Source of the DNA: Devosia ginsengisoli
GTDB taxonomy: Bacteria; Pseudomonadota; Alphaproteobacteria; Rhizobiales; Devosiaceae
NCBI RefSeq assembly: GCF_007859655.1
Contig: NZ_CP042304.1
Span: 1,736,001 to 1,800,000, forward strand
Direction of reading: 5' to 3'
DNA length: 64,000 nt
Made by a program: the position numbers and the translations under genes. Shown here piece after piece: positions 26,241 through 34,978 of this stretch. The notes below the pieces were generated by a model. It did not search any database. It saw only the letters and a list, made by a program, of their open reading frames with translations, and had not been told where the DNA came from. Numbering within the stretch: position 1 is the first letter of the stretch; the number at the start of each line of letters is the position of its first letter.

Positions 26241-27002
26241 TCAGGCCAGAATGGGCGCCCCAAGACCCGCCACGTCCGAGATACGGCGGAAGCCGGCGAA
26301 GACTGCGCCGCCTCGTGCTGCCAGTTCGCGCTCGCATAGGGCGCGCATGGCGGTGCCGTCGCCCGCCGCTGCATCGGCCATGGCCGCGGAGAGCTGGTCC
26401 GCCAGGGCGGCATCGACCGTGCGCAGGCGGCGCGGTAGCCATTTGCCGGCACCGGACCAGTGGCCGCGTCCCCAGAGCATGAGATCGATCAGCTTGGGAT
26501 AGAGCGTGACGGCGATGGCCAGCACTTCCTCCCGGTCGCGACGACCGCGCAGGTCGTCGGCCAGATCGGACACCTGATAGAGCAGCAGTTCCGCCCGCTC
26601 ACCTTCCAGCGGCGCCGGACCGACCTTGAGCAGGCGGCTCGCTTTGGCTCGCAGCGCCGCCGCGCCCTTGACCTGCGCGCCCACGATCCGGCCCTCGGCG
26701 ACCATGTTGATCATGATGGGGCGGCCGTTTTCGACGTCGCGGCCGAGGAACACGTCGAGCGTCGCCGGGTCATGCACGAAGGTCTCGACCGGAAACCCTT
26801 CCTCCATGAAGGACTCCCGCCAGGCCCGCTCCAGCCGGGGATAGATGACCACCATGTCGATATCGGAACCAACAGTGCCCTGCCCGCGCATGATCGAGCC
26901 GGCGACGAAAGCGAAATGCGCGCCGGCGAAGCGCGTTTCCAAAACATGGGCGGCCGTGGCCAAGGCCTGGTTGGCAAGGATGCCCGGACGATACTGGTCC
27001 AT
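26241..27002 (-). CDS. Nucleotidyltransferase-domain protein
   Basis: This protein belongs to the nucleotidyltransferase superfamily. The motif GSIMRGQGTVGSDIDMVV (residues about 35-53) carries the GS and the DxD pair that bind metal and nucleotide. The rest is helical and unassigned. The ATG at 27002 (MDQYRPG) gives 253 aa, with an agga-type ribosome-binding site. A leader peptide and terminator stand upstream on the same strand. The target is unknown; it does not resemble an aminoglycoside enzyme closely enough for me to call it one. Confidence 0.87.
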   Translation of the reverse strand: MDQYRPGILANQALATAAHVLETRFAGAHFAFVAGSIMRGQGTVGSDIDMVVIYPRLERAWRESFMEEGFPVETFVHDPATLDVFLGRDVENGRPIMINMVAEGRIVGAQVKGAAALRAKASRLLKVGPAPLEGERAELLLYQVSDLADDLRGRRDREEVLAIAVTLYPKLIDLMLWGRGHWSGAGKWLPRRLRTVDAALADQLSAAMADAAAGDGTAMRALCERELAARGGAVFAGFRRISDVAGLGAPILA

Positions 27003-27036
27003 TCTATGTGTCCTGATAGGCGGACAGGCGGGCATT

Positions 27037-27068
27037 AAAAAACCCCGCTCGTGTCCGGCGGGGTTTTT
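27037..27068 (-). terminator. Rho-independent terminator between leader ORF and nucleotidyltransferase
   Basis: Read on the minus strand, the stem CCCCGC/GCGGGG (27058-27063 with 27043-27048) is followed by six T. It lies 35 nt upstream of the nucleotidyltransferase start and 27 nt after the stop of a 22-codon reading frame, so it may act as an attenuator. Confidence 0.85.
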
Positions 27069-27094
27069 GACGTCAGTCCTGATCGAAAATCAGA

Positions 27095-27163
27095 TCACAC
27101 GATGCCATTCCCCCGCAAGGCGGTGGTGGTGCGCATGGTGGACATAATCTGGTTCGCGATCAT
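27095..27163 (-). CDS. Putative 22-aa leader peptide (attenuator)
   Basis: The frame encodes MIANQIMSTM followed by RTTTALRGNGIV. It contains four Thr, three of them consecutive, and three Ile. A small hairpin (ctgat/atcag, 27079-27093) follows the stop, then the terminator. The GCGGGGG within the last codons (27110-27116) is identical to the 3' arm of the terminator and could pair with its 5' arm, giving the alternative structure expected of transcription attenuation. There is no clear homology; the interpretation is an inference. Confidence 0.5.
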   Translation of the reverse strand: MIANQIMSTMRTTTALRGNGIV

Positions 27164-27205
27164 GGCCGGACCCTAGCGAGGGCGCCTGCCGCGGTCAATG
27201 CCGGT

Positions 27206-27598
27206 TCAGGCCGGCTCGTCGCTCAGCATGCGGGCGATAAAGCTGCGGACTTCCTCGATGGCCATGCCGAGATCGGCAATGCGCTCAGGGGTCAGCGGCC
27301 GGCCGGCCTGCATTTCCATTTCGGCCGCCTTGGCGAGGTCGGCAATGGTCCAGGCGCCGACGCCGCTGGCCGCACCCTTGATGGAATGGAGGTTAATCGC
27401 CAGGTCATCGTAGCTGGCCGCCAGTTCGAGGCGGTCGAAATAGGTTTTGACCGTGGTGTCGAACAGGCGAAGGATTTCATATTCGAGATGTTCGTCGCCC
27501 AGGCACTGCTTGGCCAGGTGCACCAGGTCGATGGGGCGCATGGCCCGGACATGGGCGGCCTGTTCGAGCTTTTCGACCGCTGCTGATCGCTGCGCCAT
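27206..27598 (-). CDS. HPt (histidine phosphotransfer) domain protein
   Basis: This is a single-domain phosphotransfer protein of 130 aa. The phosphorylatable His is H71 in the motif NLHSIKGAASGVGA, in a four-helix arrangement typical of HPt domains. HPt proteins relay phosphate between response regulators and hybrid kinases. No kinase or receiver gene is next to it. It diverges from the GPR-like gene, with which it shares a 360-bp region. Confidence 0.9.
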   Translation of the reverse strand: MAQRSAAVEKLEQAAHVRAMRPIDLVHLAKQCLGDEHLEYEILRLFDTTVKTYFDRLELAASYDDLAINLHSIKGAASGVGAWTIADLAKAAEMEMQAGRPLTPERIADLGMAIEEVRSFIARMLSDEPA

Positions 27599-27958
27599 TC
27601 TGGCGGCTCCTTAACTGGTGCGGCGACGCGTCCGGAAGGACAATGCCACACCAGTCAGCCTAGAACGACCGGATGAACAGGTGATTAAGCCACATCTTCG
27701 CCTTTGTTTGGCGGTTCTGATGACCCCGCTTCATCCCCAGAAAATTAACCTTTGGGTAAGAAAGCGTTCGGTTTGGTTCAAATTGAATGTATTAATGGGC
27801 TTTGAACCAGCGCGCGGCGGCGAGGGTTGAGGGACGATGCGGGGCATTTGCATCGAATTGTTTCCATTTGACGATGCGCCCGGAAACGGGTGTGGCGTCA
27901 TAACAACTCCCATGGTCCGCCTTGTTGCTGTGAAGCCGACGCGAGAGTTGTAAAGAGT
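27599..27958. other. 360-bp divergent control region between hpt and GPR-like gene
   Basis: No gene is seen. The middle (about 27680-27800) is clearly AT-richer than its surroundings and contains the CtrA-like site. The region must hold the promoters of both divergent genes. Confidence 0.65.
27745..27759 (+). promoter_or_regulatory. Possible CtrA-binding site in the hpt/GPR-like control region
   Basis: TTAA-N7-GTAA differs by one base from the CtrA consensus TTAA-N7-TTAA. It lies 200 bp before the GPR-like start and about 150 bp before the HPt start. Found by eye only. Confidence 0.35.
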
Positions 27959-30900
27959 ATGGCGAAGAATCCGACCCCACAAAACGATCCCGCCGCGCTG
28001 GCCTTTTCAGCCGTCGAAGACGCCCTCAAGGAATCGGTGTTCAGCCTGGACAGCACACCTCAGCAGCCTGCGGAAAAGAAGCCGGCGGACAGCGCGCGTT
28101 CCGAACGCCTGCGCGCGGCCGACAAGATCGCCCAGCAGGCCGGCAGCGTCGCCAATGACGATCGCTTCCCCACCTCGAAAATCCTCTACAACCTGCAGAA
28201 CCGCTCCTCGTCCGCCCCGACCTGGATCGCGCTCGTGCTGTCGGTTGTCTGGCTGGCTGTAGCGGGCGTCGTCGCCTGGCTGCGCTATGGCCCGCAAATG
28301 GCCGATTTCAGCGCCTTTATCGGCACGATCGACTTTGTCGGCCTGCTCGCCATCATGGTGCTGCCGGTGCTCGGCTTCTTCGCCGTCGCCACGCTGTTCC
28401 GCCGCGCGCAGGACCTGCGCAACGCCGCCTCCTCGATCACCCAGGCCGCCATTCGCCTGGCCGAGCCCGAAGTCACCGCCGCCGACAAGGTCGCTTCGGT
28501 GGGCCAGGCCGTGCGCCGGGAAGTGAACGCACTGGGCGACGGGCTGGAACGCGCTTTGTCCCGCGCCGGCGAGCTCGAAGTGATGATCCACAACGAGGTC
28601 ACCGCGCTCGAACGCACTTATTCGGACAATGAATCGCGCATGCGCGCGCTGATCGCCGAACTGGCCAGCCAGCGCGAAAGCGTGCTCACCAATACCGAGC
28701 GCGTACGCGAAGCCATCACCGAGAGCCATACCGGCCTGGTGTTCGACCTCGACATGATCAGCCAGCGCATTGCCGGCACGATCGTGGAAAGCGGCGGCAA
28801 CCTGACCCGCGCGCTGGAAACGGCCGGCAATACGCTGACCAACACCTTTGGCGAGCGCACCGAGAATTTCGTGTCGCTGGTGGATAATCGCACCACCGAC
28901 TTCATCTCCTCGCTCGACAACAGCGCCAGCCGGCTGTCGCTGACCTTCGAGGACCAGACCGGCGCCATGGCGCGCACGCTGGACGAACGCGCCGCCGATC
29001 TAAATGCCGGCGTCGAAAGCCGCATTTCCTCGCTGACCGACGCGCTCGATGCCCATTCGACGTCAATCGCCAGCGCCATCGACTCGCGCACCCAGCAGAT
29101 CGAACAGCGCACCGCCGCGCTGACTGGCTCGTTCGAGGAACGCACGCAGTCCATCACCGGCCTGCTGGAAAGCCGCACGACCGAACTGGCCAATGCGCTC
29201 GACGAACGCACCGGGGCCCTGTCGCACCTGTTGACCGATGGCGGCGCCACCCTGCTCGAGCAGTTGCGCGAACGCGGCCATGAAGTGACCGGCGGTCTCG
29301 ACATGATCGGCCAGCGCATTGCCGAGGACATTTCGTCCCGCTCGCACGAAGCCGAAGTGTTGCTCAATGCGCTGACCCGCCAGCTCGATGAATCGGTGTC
29401 CATCCAGCTCAACGCCATGGATAGCCGCCTGCAGTCGGCTGTCATCGAGATCAACGGCGCGCTGGACGATACCTCGGAACGCGCCCGCATCACGCTGGCC
29501 ACGGCCGGCCAGGATTCGCTGAGCCAGTTCGACGCCCGCCTCAACGAAATCGCCGCCATTCTCGATACGCGCCTGCATACTTTGGACAATGTCATCGGCG
29601 ACAAGGGCGACAGCCTGATCGCGCGCCTCGACGAGCAGGGCACCAGCTTTGCCGCCCGCGCCAATGTGCTGGAAATGGCGCTCAACGAAGAGAGCGGCCG
29701 CTTCAACGATGTCGTGGCTGAACGCACCCGCGAAATGGGCGAAGTGCTCGGCGCGCGCACCAAGGCGATCACCGAAAGCCTCACCAACCGCACCCGCGAA
29801 ATCTCCGATTCCCTGGAAGGCCATGCCGGCATCATCGCCGAAGCGCTGGACGGCCGCACCAAGGAAGTGGACGAGCTGCTGGCCGCCCGCACCACCGAGA
29901 TGAGCGAAGCCATCCGCGCGCGCAGCGAGGAACTGGGCGAGACCCTGACCGGCAGCACCAGCGCCTTCGACCAGGCCATTGCCGGCCGCACCCAGCGCCT
30001 GGCCGATACTTTGGCCGAAAAGACCACTGCCCTGTCGCTCGAACTCGACAGCCGCACCGGCACGCTGGCCAGCCAGCTCGACGAGCGCACCACCGCATTG
30101 GTGGGCCAGATCGAGGAACGCACCACCACGCTGGCCGGCGAACTCGACCGCAGCGGCAGCGAATTGCGCGGCGCGCTCGACAGCGGCACCCAGCAACTGG
30201 CCCAGGCCGTCGGCACCCGCACCCAGCAGCTTTCCGAAGCCCTGGGCAGCCGCACCCAGGCGCTCAGCGACACGCTGGCCACCCATACCGCCTCGATCGG
30301 CGAAACCATCGGCCTGCGCACGTCCGAACTGGCCGACACCATAGCCCAGCAGGGCGAGGAAGCCCGCGCCAAGATCGACGGCTCGCTGCGCACCGCCACC
30401 GATGCCATGGGCGAACGCGTGACCACCATGTCGGCGCTGATCACCGACAAGGTGGCCGAGCTCAACAGCAATCTCGGCACCGGCCTCGACAGCGCCATCG
30501 CCCGCATTTCCGACGCCGAGCACGGCGTCGCCGCCCGCATCGACGCGGCCAGCGCCACGGTCAGCGAAAGCGCCCGCCAGGCCGCCGAACTCATCGAGAC
30601 CGGCGTCACCTCCGCCCGCCAGGCCATTGGCGACATGGTGGACCAGCACCTGGGCACCCTGCCCGAAGCCATCACCGCCCGCGCCGATATAACTGCCGAG
30701 CGCCTCGCCGCGCTCAATGCCTCGATCAATACCTCGATCACCCAGTCCATGGCCGATCTCGAAGCCGGCGCCGACCGCATCGAGGAAACCATCGCCACCC
30801 GCATCACAGCGGCGACGCAGAACATCTCGACCGACATCACCAATACCGCCAACCGCATGGACAGCGCCGTGCGCACCGCGCTGGAGCAGATCCGCGTGGC

Positions 30901-32998
30901 GGCCACCGATATCGACCAGTTGCTCACGGTGAAGGCGGTGGGTGCGGTCGACACGATCGAGACCCGCCTCAGCGACATCAACCGCTCGGTGGAAGAGCAT
31001 ACCAGCGCCTTCGCCAACCTGGTGAGCGAGAAGTCCGATCAGTTGCAGGGCGCCCTCAACAATCACGGCAACCTGCTGCGCGACGCGCTGGGCGAGAATG
31101 CCCGCGAGGCCGAGGCCATCATGGCCGTTTCGACCTCGCGCATCCTCACCGACGTCACCTCGGCGCTGGGCAAGCTCAACGATTCCAACCTGCTGCTGCA
31201 GCGCGTGCTGGACGCCTCGACGGCCAACCTGGCCAACCTGGAAACCTCGGTCGCCCAGCAGACCTCGACCTATTCGACCACCGTCCGCGAGGCCATTGGC
31301 CAGACCGAACAGGCCGGCGCCATGGTCAGCCAGCATGTCAACGCCCTGCAGGCCACCATCCGCGGCATGGTCGACGAATTCTCGACCGTGCTCGGGCGGC
31401 TGGATGCGGAAGCGGCCAACATGTCCCAGGCCTCCAACGCGCTGGCCCTCACCAGCGACGATGCCCTGCAGACGCTGGAAGATCGCCGCACCGCCATGGA
31501 CTCGCTGGCCCAGAGCTTTGCCTCGCGCGCCGACGATATCGACGGCCGCATGCGCCTCTTTGCCCAGTCGATTGCCGATACGGTCAACGATACCGAACGC
31601 CGCCTGATCGGCGCCCGCCGCGCCATGGACGAAGCCCTGACCGCCACGTCGGGCACCATTGCCGAAACGATCAAGGCCTCGACCGACAGCGTCAACGACG
31701 CGCTCTATGCCACCAATGAGCGCTTCACCTCGACCCTGGCCAGCAATGCCGGCCAGGTGGACCAGGCCGTGCAGCGCGCCGCCGAAGCCGCGACGACCGC
31801 CCTCAGCCAGACCGCCTCCTCGGTCCGCCTGGCGCTCAGCGACCAGGCCGCGCAGGTCAATCACGCGCTCGAGGACAATGCCGGCAAGGTTGGCGACATC
31901 CTCGTCTCGACCACCAGTACGCTGGCCGACACGATCGCCGACAGCTCGCTGTCGGTCCGCGCCGCCATCGACCAGACCACCGGCGCCTTCCGCCAGACCC
32001 TGGATGCGACGGCGGGCGACGTCACCAGCCGCCTCGGCGAATTCCGCGGTGCGGCCGATGCCGAAGGCCGCCGCGCCAATGCTGCTTTGCAGCAGGCCCA
32101 GCAGATGATGGTCGCCGAAATGCAGCGCGCTATCGAAGAGGCGACCGCCCGCTTCGGCGACACGGCCCGCGCCATGCGCGAGACCGCGCGCGAAGTGGGG
32201 AGCGAGCTGGAAGCCACCCGCGCCGAACTGGCGCGCGGCGTCAACGAACTGCCCGAGGAAACCCGCGCCAGCGCCGCTGCCATGCGCCGCGTCGTGGCCG
32301 AGCAGATCGAGGCGCTGAGCGAACTCAACGCCATCGTGCGCAGCCAACCGGCCACGCATGACCTCAACGACCGTCGCCCGTCGCGCCCTGCCCCGCGTGC
32401 CGAAATCCGCCACGAGGCGCCGGCCTACCAGCCGCCGCGCCAGCCTGAGCCTCCGCGCGAAACCTATGAAGAGCCGGCACAGCAAGCCACAACGCTGGTC
32501 GATCCGATCCGCGCGGCTGCGCCGGTTCGCCGCCCCGAGCCGCAGCCGGTTGCCGAGCCCGAACCGGAAGCCCCTGTCGCCACCACCGGCAATGGCGGCT
32601 GGCTGCGCGACGTGCTGCGCAATGCCACGGCCAAGCAGCAGAGCACCCAGCCGCAGCAGCAGGGCGGCCTGTCGGGCCTGACCGACGAAATCGCCCGCTC
32701 GATCGACGATGGCGCGCTGGCCGATGCCTGGGCCCGTTACCAGGCCGGTGAATCCAACGTGTTCTCACGCCGGATCTATACGCTGGCCGGCCAGGGCACC
32801 TATGACGAAGTGCGCAAGAAGCTGCAGCGCGACCCCGAATTCGCCCGCACCGCGCAGGCCTATATGGGCGAGTTCGAACAGCTGCTGAAGCGCGCCGCCG
32901 CCGGCGCCCACCCGGCCGCCGAAACCCGCGAATACCTGCTGAGCGACCGCGGCAAGGTCTATACGACCTTGGCCCATGCGAGCGGCCGGCTGAACTGA
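27959..32998 (+). CDS. Giant coiled-coil membrane protein, GPR/RgsE-like (polar growth ring)
   Basis: This 1679-aa protein has four regions: a charged cytoplasmic N-terminus (1-85); two membrane helices (about 88-110 and 122-147); a very long helical region (about 150-1490) made of degenerate repeats around 'RTxxLxxxLxxRT', of the kind called apolipoprotein-like; then a Pro/Glu-rich linker (about 1495-1570) and a conserved compact C-terminus of about 90 residues. This layout matches GPR of Agrobacterium and RgsE of Sinorhizobium, which form a ring at the growing pole. The ATG at 27959 is used; upstream codons in frame look non-coding. Confidence 0.8.
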   Translation: MAKNPTPQNDPAALAFSAVEDALKESVFSLDSTPQQPAEKKPADSARSERLRAADKIAQQAGSVANDDRFPTSKILYNLQNRSSSAPTWIALVLSVVWLAVAGVVAWLRYGPQMADFSAFIGTIDFVGLLAIMVLPVLGFFAVATLFRRAQDLRNAASSITQAAIRLAEPEVTAADKVASVGQAVRREVNALGDGLERALSRAGELEVMIHNEVTALERTYSDNESRMRALIAELASQRESVLTNTERVREAITESHTGLVFDLDMISQRIAGTIVESGGNLTRALETAGNTLTNTFGERTENFVSLVDNRTTDFISSLDNSASRLSLTFEDQTGAMARTLDERAADLNAGVESRISSLTDALDAHSTSIASAIDSRTQQIEQRTAALTGSFEERTQSITGLLESRTTELANALDERTGALSHLLTDGGATLLEQLRERGHEVTGGLDMIGQRIAEDISSRSHEAEVLLNALTRQLDESVSIQLNAMDSRLQSAVIEINGALDDTSERARITLATAGQDSLSQFDARLNEIAAILDTRLHTLDNVIGDKGDSLIARLDEQGTSFAARANVLEMALNEESGRFNDVVAERTREMGEVLGARTKAITESLTNRTREISDSLEGHAGIIAEALDGRTKEVDELLAARTTEMSEAIRARSEELGETLTGSTSAFDQAIAGRTQRLADTLAEKTTALSLELDSRTGTLASQLDERTTALVGQIEERTTTLAGELDRSGSELRGALDSGTQQLAQAVGTRTQQLSEALGSRTQALSDTLATHTASIGETIGLRTSELADTIAQQGEEARAKIDGSLRTATDAMGERVTTMSALITDKVAELNSNLGTGLDSAIARISDAEHGVAARIDAASATVSESARQAAELIETGVTSARQAIGDMVDQHLGTLPEAITARADITAERLAALNASINTSITQSMADLEAGADRIEETIATRITAATQNISTDITNTANRMDSAVRTALEQIRVAATDIDQLLTVKAVGAVDTIETRLSDINRSVEEHTSAFANLVSEKSDQLQGALNNHGNLLRDALGENAREAEAIMAVSTSRILTDVTSALGKLNDSNLLLQRVLDASTANLANLETSVAQQTSTYSTTVREAIGQTEQAGAMVSQHVNALQATIRGMVDEFSTVLGRLDAEAANMSQASNALALTSDDALQTLEDRRTAMDSLAQSFASRADDIDGRMRLFAQSIADTVNDTERRLIGARRAMDEALTATSGTIAETIKASTDSVNDALYATNERFTSTLASNAGQVDQAVQRAAEAATTALSQTASSVRLALSDQAAQVNHALEDNAGKVGDILVSTTSTLADTIADSSLSVRAAIDQTTGAFRQTLDATAGDVTSRLGEFRGAADAEGRRANAALQQAQQMMVAEMQRAIEEATARFGDTARAMRETAREVGSELEATRAELARGVNELPEETRASAAAMRRVVAEQIEALSELNAIVRSQPATHDLNDRRPSRPAPRAEIRHEAPAYQPPRQPEPPRETYEEPAQQATTLVDPIRAAAPVRRPEPQPVAEPEPEAPVATTGNGGWLRDVLRNATAKQQSTQPQQQGGLSGLTDEIARSIDDGALADAWARYQAGESNVFSRRIYTLAGQGTYDEVRKKLQRDPEFARTAQAYMGEFEQLLKRAAAGAHPAAETREYLLSDRGKVYTTLAHASGRLN

Positions 32999-33018
32999 GT
33001 TTCAGTGGAAGATTGAAG

Positions 33019-33046
33019 CGGCCCCGGGAAACCGGGGCCGTTTTTG
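33019..33046 (+). terminator. Rho-independent terminator after GPR-like gene
   Basis: A 9-bp perfect stem (cggccccgg/ccggggccg, 33019-33027 with 33032-33040) with a gaaa tetraloop is followed by TTTTTG. It lies 20 nt after the stop codon. Confidence 0.93.
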
Positions 33047-33058
33047 TTTGGGGCGTAA

Positions 33059-33186
33059 TGCCACGCCCTCGTGGTTCGAGGCGCTGAAGAAGCGCACCTC
33101 ACCGTGAGGGCTGTTGATGCACCGAGCCACCAGTAGCCCTCATGGTGAGGTGCGAGCCCTTCGCGAGCCTCGAACCACGAGGGCGT
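33059..33186. repeat. Long palindromic intergenic repeat, family A copy 2
   Basis: This 128-bp element resembles the copy at 26104-26236. The outer arms (tgccacgccctcgtggttcgaggc and gcctcgaaccacgagggcgt) are complementary, as are the inner cctcaccgtgagggct and agccctcatggtgagg. It lies between the GPR-like terminator and the LysR stop codon, touching the last base of the latter. Confidence 0.85.
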
Positions 33187-34082
33187 CAATCAGACGACAC
33201 GGACAACCCCGCGAGCAGCGGACCATAGGCGGCGAGCTTGTGGGACAGAAACTCCGTGAAGAGCCGCACGCGTTTGGTCTTGCGGGTCTCCCCCTGCGTG
33301 AGAAGCCATAGCGTTCCATGCTCGTGCAGGTCGGCGCCCGGCACCCGCGCCAGCAGGGGGTCGGCATCTCCGACGAAGCACGGCAGTGTCGTCATCCCCA
33401 GCCCTTGCCGCACGGCAACAATCTGCGCCTCGGCATCCGTGACCGCGAATGGAACCCCCGTGGTGCGAACTTCCCCCGCGCTGGCCCAATCGGGGATGCC
33501 ATGGCTGCTTATGACAATCCACCGGACGGGATCAGGCGCACCCGCACGCCACGCGGCCAGCCGATCGCGAGACATGTAGACGCCGCTGAACAGCTCCGGT
33601 CCCTTCAGGCCGTGAAGATTGAGCGGCAGGGTCTTGCGGTCGTAAACAACGCGGATTGCGACATCGGCGTCGCGGTTGGTCAGGTTCGCCAGCGCGCCGG
33701 ACGACAGGACTTCCATCTCGATGTCGGGATGCAGGCGCGCAAACTCGGCGAAGTCGGGCATGAGCAGGTGCGTCGCGAGAGGCGGCGCCAGCGTGACCCG
33801 CAGCAGTCCGCGTACACCCTGGTCGCGGCCGAAGACGCGCGTCTCCAGCCGGTGCGAGGACGCCTCCATCTGCTCCGCGAATTCGAGAACCTCTTCGCCC
33901 GTGGCCGTCAGGCGGTAGCCGGATGGCAGCTTTTCGAACATATGCGCCCCAAGGCGCTCCTCAAGCTGAGCGATGCGTCGCAGCACGGTTGCGTGATTCA
34001 CCTTGAGGTGCCCGGCGGCCGCCCGCACCGAGCCTCCCCGCGCGACGGCAAGAAAGTAGCGAACGTCATCCCAGTCTATCAT
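33186..34082 (-). CDS. LysR-family transcriptional regulator
   Basis: The N-terminal winged helix-turn-helix (residues about 1-60) contains RYFLAVARGGSVRAAA and HLKVNHATVLRRIAQLE. The remaining about 230 residues form a periplasmic-binding-like effector domain. The ATG at 34082 (MIDWDDVRYF) gives 298 aa; longer in-frame starts lie in the control region. It diverges from an NAD(P)-binding oxidoreductase across 236 bp, the normal arrangement of a LysR regulator and its target. Confidence 0.92.
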   Translation of the reverse strand: MIDWDDVRYFLAVARGGSVRAAAGHLKVNHATVLRRIAQLEERLGAHMFEKLPSGYRLTATGEEVLEFAEQMEASSHRLETRVFGRDQGVRGLLRVTLAPPLATHLLMPDFAEFARLHPDIEMEVLSSGALANLTNRDADVAIRVVYDRKTLPLNLHGLKGPELFSGVYMSRDRLAAWRAGAPDPVRWIVISSHGIPDWASAGEVRTTGVPFAVTDAEAQIVAVRQGLGMTTLPCFVGDADPLLARVPGADLHEHGTLWLLTQGETRKTKRVRLFTEFLSHKLAAYGPLLAGLSVSSD

Positions 34083-34318
34083 GGTGCAATCCCGCACCGC
34101 ACGGCGCGCCTTCCCAAGCCAACACCTAACATACCGCGCCGCATTTAGGGCAGTCATCATCGCCTATACCGGCGCGTGCAGGCAATTCCGAACGGCAACT
34201 GTCCTCCGGCCGGATCAATTTCGCACCACCGATATGCGCGCTTCCGCACTCAACGCACGGCTCCGCCGGACCCATGTTGAGGCAGCTACACAGCACAACG
34301 GACAATTGGAGAAGCATT

Positions 34319-34918
34319 ATGAGCTACGCGATTATTGGATTCGGCAGGATAGGCCAGGCGCTCGCCCAAGCCTTTGCCCGCAAAAACATTGATGTGACCG
34401 TCGCCAGCCGCCGGCCGGCCGAGGCACTGGCGCCGCAGGCTCGGGCGATTGGCCCGACAGTCGTCGCCAGATCGTTGCAGGAGGCACTCGAAGCCGACAC
34501 GATCATCCTGGCGATCCCGTTCGGGGAGCATGGCGAGGTTGCGAAGGCCCTGTCGAGCTGGCAAGGCAAGACGGTCATCGACGCGACAAACGCGCTGGTT
34601 GCCCTTGAGGACCTGGAAGGCCTCCCGTCTTCCGCCTTCCTCGCCAGGGCGTTCACCGGCGCCAGGCTCGTCAAGGGATTCAATCACCTGGTCGCGGCCA
34701 CCCTGGCCGCCGATCCGGTCGTCGATGGTGGCCACCGCGTGGTCTTCCTGTCGAGCGACGACGAGGATGCGATCGCTCCCGTGGCAGATTTGGCCAGGCA
34801 GCTCGGCTTCGCGCCGGTCGATCTGGGAAGGCTCGATGAGGGTGGCGCGCTGGTGCATGCGCGCGACCGCGTCTGGGGCAAGCTCATCTTCCAGGATCTG
34901 TTCAAGCAGGAGCAGTAA
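34319..34918 (+). CDS. NADPH-dependent oxidoreductase, F420-reductase-like fold
   Basis: A Rossmann fold begins at the first residues (MSYAIIGFGRIGQALA, a GxGxxG variant), followed by an NADP-type VASRRP turn. This 199-aa family resembles F420-dependent NADP reductase domains and related dehydrogenases. The ATG at 34319 follows ggagaa. It is divergent from the LysR gene, which probably regulates it. The substrate is unknown. Confidence 0.87.
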   Translation: MSYAIIGFGRIGQALAQAFARKNIDVTVASRRPAEALAPQARAIGPTVVARSLQEALEADTIILAIPFGEHGEVAKALSSWQGKTVIDATNALVALEDLEGLPSSAFLARAFTGARLVKGFNHLVAATLAADPVVDGGHRVVFLSSDDEDAIAPVADLARQLGFAPVDLGRLDEGGALVHARDRVWGKLIFQDLFKQEQ

Positions 34919-34978
34919 TCGATCTGCGACCGGTGATCGACGCCGAGAACCGGTCGCGCCCACTGCCTGCGACCACGA

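Noticed and set aside
29063..32485. Very long (1140-codon) minus-strand open frame inside the GPR-like gene
   Set aside because: It mirrors the third-position GC bias and internal repeats of the sense gene. The Gly/Arg/Ala-rich translation shows no domain.
33057..33190. Insertion sequence at the family A repeat
   Set aside because: No transposase frame, no terminal target duplication and only palindromic arms. It is treated as an intergenic repeat.
34083..34318. Extended start of the oxidoreductase gene within the divergent region
   Set aside because: In-frame ATGs lie at 34234 and 34274, but the ATG at 34319 has the ribosome-binding site and begins the Rossmann fold directly.
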